Assembly: GCA_013362295.1 (NCBI GenBank)
Contig: JABFWJ010000088.1
Span: 1 to 7,577 of the forward strand
From: Thermoleophilia bacterium
GTDB taxonomy: Bacteria > Actinomycetota > Thermoleophilia > Gaiellales > Gaiellaceae
Direction: 5' to 3'
Length of the DNA: 7,577 nt
A program made the position numbers and the translations under genes. The notes under the pieces are model-generated. The model was not told the DNA's origin and did no database searches. It saw only the letters and a program-made list of their open reading frames with translations. Position 1 is the first letter of the stretch; each line of letters begins with the position of its first letter. Positions 6,711 to 7,577 of the stretch are shown here, piece by piece.

Positions 6711-7211
6711 GTGTCCACTGCTCCTCTTTCGACCTCCCCGCGCGACAATGCCCGCGTCGCGTTCGTCGAGGAATACGGTCTCTACATCGAGCGCAAGGGG
6801 CGGATCCCCCGGATGGCCGGGCGGATCCTCGGCCAGCTCCTGATCACCGACGAGCCGCACCTCGCGCAGGCCGATCTCTGCAACCAGCTCCAGGCGAGCG
6901 CGGGCGCCGTCTCGGGCATGCTGCGCCTCCTGATCGAGGCGGGTTTCGTGAAGCGCATCTCCGTCCCCGGCGTGCGCAAGGATTTCTACCGTCTCGCCGA
7001 CGACAGCTGGGGCGTGAGCCTCGCGCACGGTGTCGAGGACGCGCAGCAGTTCGCGCGGATCGCCGAGCTCGGAGCCGCGACGAGAACCGAGGTCGGCCCA
7101 CTGGCGCAGGCGCGCCTCGAGGAGATGCGCCACCTGGCGGTCATCTCGGAGCAGCACGCCCGGGAGCTGCTCGACGACTGGAAGACCTACCGGCAGGGGC
7201 GTACGCACTAG
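6711..7211 (+). CDS. GbsR/MarR-like winged-helix transcriptional regulator
   Basis: This is a predicted DNA-binding dimer of 166 residues, the usual size for GbsR-like proteins. The N-terminal helix FVEEYGLYIERKG and the following RIPRMAGRILGQLLITDEP (31-49) are the hallmark start of this family. A winged helix-turn-helix continues through LCNQLQASAGAVSGMLRLL (56-74) and the wing region FVKRISVPGVRKDFYRL (79-95). The C-terminal helices (about 97-160) probably form the dimer. An in-frame TGA at 6699 makes GTG 6711 the earliest possible start. No Shine-Dalgarno precedes it, so the mRNA may be leaderless or poorly translated. It is divergent from the peptide-uptake operon and next to the 26-bp dyad, so it likely controls both units. 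Known GbsR proteins respond to choline and repress glycine betaine genes; the ligand here is unknown and may relate to the imported peptide. Confidence 0.88.
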   Translation: MSTAPLSTSPRDNARVAFVEEYGLYIERKGRIPRMAGRILGQLLITDEPHLAQADLCNQLQASAGAVSGMLRLLIEAGFVKRISVPGVRKDFYRLADDSWGVSLAHGVEDAQQFARIAELGAATRTEVGPLAQARLEEMRHLAVISEQHARELLDDWKTYRQGRTH

Positions 7212-7222
7212 AGTCGACGGCG

Positions 7223-7228
7223 TAGACT
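7223..7228 (+). promoter_or_regulatory. Weak candidate -10 element upstream of the sialidase-like gene
   Basis: TAGACT, the same hexamer as the -10 of the transporter operon, lies 27 bases before the GTG at 7256, in the 44-base gap after the regulator gene. No recognisable -35 box is found 16-18 bases upstream (it would fall on the end of the regulator gene). The downstream gene may have its own promoter here or may be read through from the regulator gene. Confidence 0.22.
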
Positions 7229-7241
7229 CGGCTCTCCGCTC

Positions 7242-7253
7242 GAGGAGGAGGAG
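7242..7253 (+). promoter_or_regulatory. Shine-Dalgarno tract of the sialidase-like gene
   Basis: The purine tract GAGGAGGAGGAG ends two bases before the GTG at 7256, and its GGAGGA core lies six bases from the start. It supports this GTG as the start of a gene that runs off the right edge. Confidence 0.7.
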
Positions 7254-7255
7254 TC

Positions 7256-7577
7256 GTGGGTCTGGTTCGTGCTGCGGCTGCAGGTCTCGTCGCCGTGAGT
7301 GCCTTGGCCGCCGTTGTCGGCGTCGTCGCTGCGACGACGCCTGCCAACGTCGATGTCAGCCAGCGCCATTTGAACGAGTCGGAGGAGACGATTGCCGTCA
7401 ATCCGACCAACCCGAAAAACATCGTCGTGATCTCGAACATCGGCCATCGCGAGGCCGGGCTGACGGCGGGCATGTTCGCGGCGGTCAGCCTCGACGGCGG
7501 GGCGACCTGGACGCGCAGGCTGATCGGGCTCGGGGCCGGCCGGCTTTGGCGACCGCATCTTCGTTGCCGCCAGATCG
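7256..7577 (+). CDS. Secreted BNR/sialidase-like repeat protein, N-terminal fragment
   Basis: Only the first 107 codons are in the window. The GTG start follows a strong ribosome site. The N-terminus, MGLVRAAAGLVAVSALAAVV and on to about residue 28, is a Sec-type signal with no lipobox cysteine. The mature part begins with NESEETIAVNPTNPKNIVV (about 42-60) and contains SLDGGATWTRR (about 78-88), the Asp-box-like S-x-D-G-G-x-T-W signature of BNR/sialidase-type beta-propellers. Such proteins are often exported and bind or hydrolyse glycans, but many have no known enzyme activity, so the exact function is open. After about base 7523 the residues become atypical (arginine-, tryptophan- and cysteine-containing), while the +1 frame looks more protein-like, so a frame break near the edge is possible. 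It lies 44 bases after the regulator gene on the same strand; a functional link to the transporter is not evident. Confidence 0.65.
   Translation, partial: MGLVRAAAAGLVAVSALAAVVGVVAATTPANVDVSQRHLNESEETIAVNPTNPKNIVVISNIGHREAGLTAGMFAAVSLDGGATWTRRLIGLGAGRLWRPHLRCRQI

Noticed and set aside
6609..7208. Upstream extension of the binding-protein frame by 200 codons
   Set aside because: It would run through the promoter and opposite the regulator gene, and would bury the signal peptide; GGAGGG before ATG 6608 fixes the start.
7211..7229. Possible terminator hairpin GAGTC...GACTC after the regulator gene
   Set aside because: The stem is only five base pairs and no T-run follows, so there is no good case for an intrinsic terminator.

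Overview
The window is visibly GC-rich, with strong G/C preference at third codon positions, GTG starts and long open antisense shadow frames. This suggests a high-GC actinomycete. The style of the proteins is compatible with a deep-branching actinobacterial group such as Thermoleophilia, but that is an inference; no rRNA or other taxonomic marker is present.

Layout. Positions 6608 down to 1 (minus strand) hold one tightly packed peptide-uptake (Opp/Dpp-type, PepT family) operon. In transcription order it encodes an extracellular solute-binding protein, a cytoplasmic M14-family zinc peptidase homologue, two permeases (DppB- then DppC-type) and two ATPases (DppD-type, then DppF-type). The last gene runs off the left edge. 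The permease and ATPase genes overlap by 4 or 8 bases and the peptidase begins 3 bases after the binding-protein stop, so the set is almost certainly co-transcribed and translationally coupled. A good sigma-70-type promoter (TTGACA, 16-base spacer, TAGACT) precedes the binding-protein gene.

Divergently transcribed from 6711 is a GbsR/MarR-like winged-helix regulator. The roughly 100-base region between the two start codons is locally AT-rich. It contains a 26-bp interrupted dyad at 6682-6707 that covers the -35 box of the transporter promoter and ends three bases before the regulator's GTG. It is a strong candidate for the operator through which the regulator controls both itself and the operon. 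From 7256 a further plus-strand gene begins: a secreted protein of the BNR/sialidase-like type, cut by the right edge, with a possible frame break in its last 50 bases.

Working model (inference): the binding protein captures a peptide or peptide-like compound, DppB/C/D/F-type subunits import it, the M14 enzyme hydrolyses it in the cytoplasm, and the regulator adjusts supply by sensing the substrate or a product. The less ordinary points are the GbsR-like regulator paired with a peptide transporter, the peptidase embedded inside the transporter operon, a binding protein with no lipobox cysteine, and an M14 protein without an obvious Asn-Arg motif. I saw no mobile elements, CRISPR arrays, tRNA or rRNA genes, and no gene-free stretch longer than about 100 bases.
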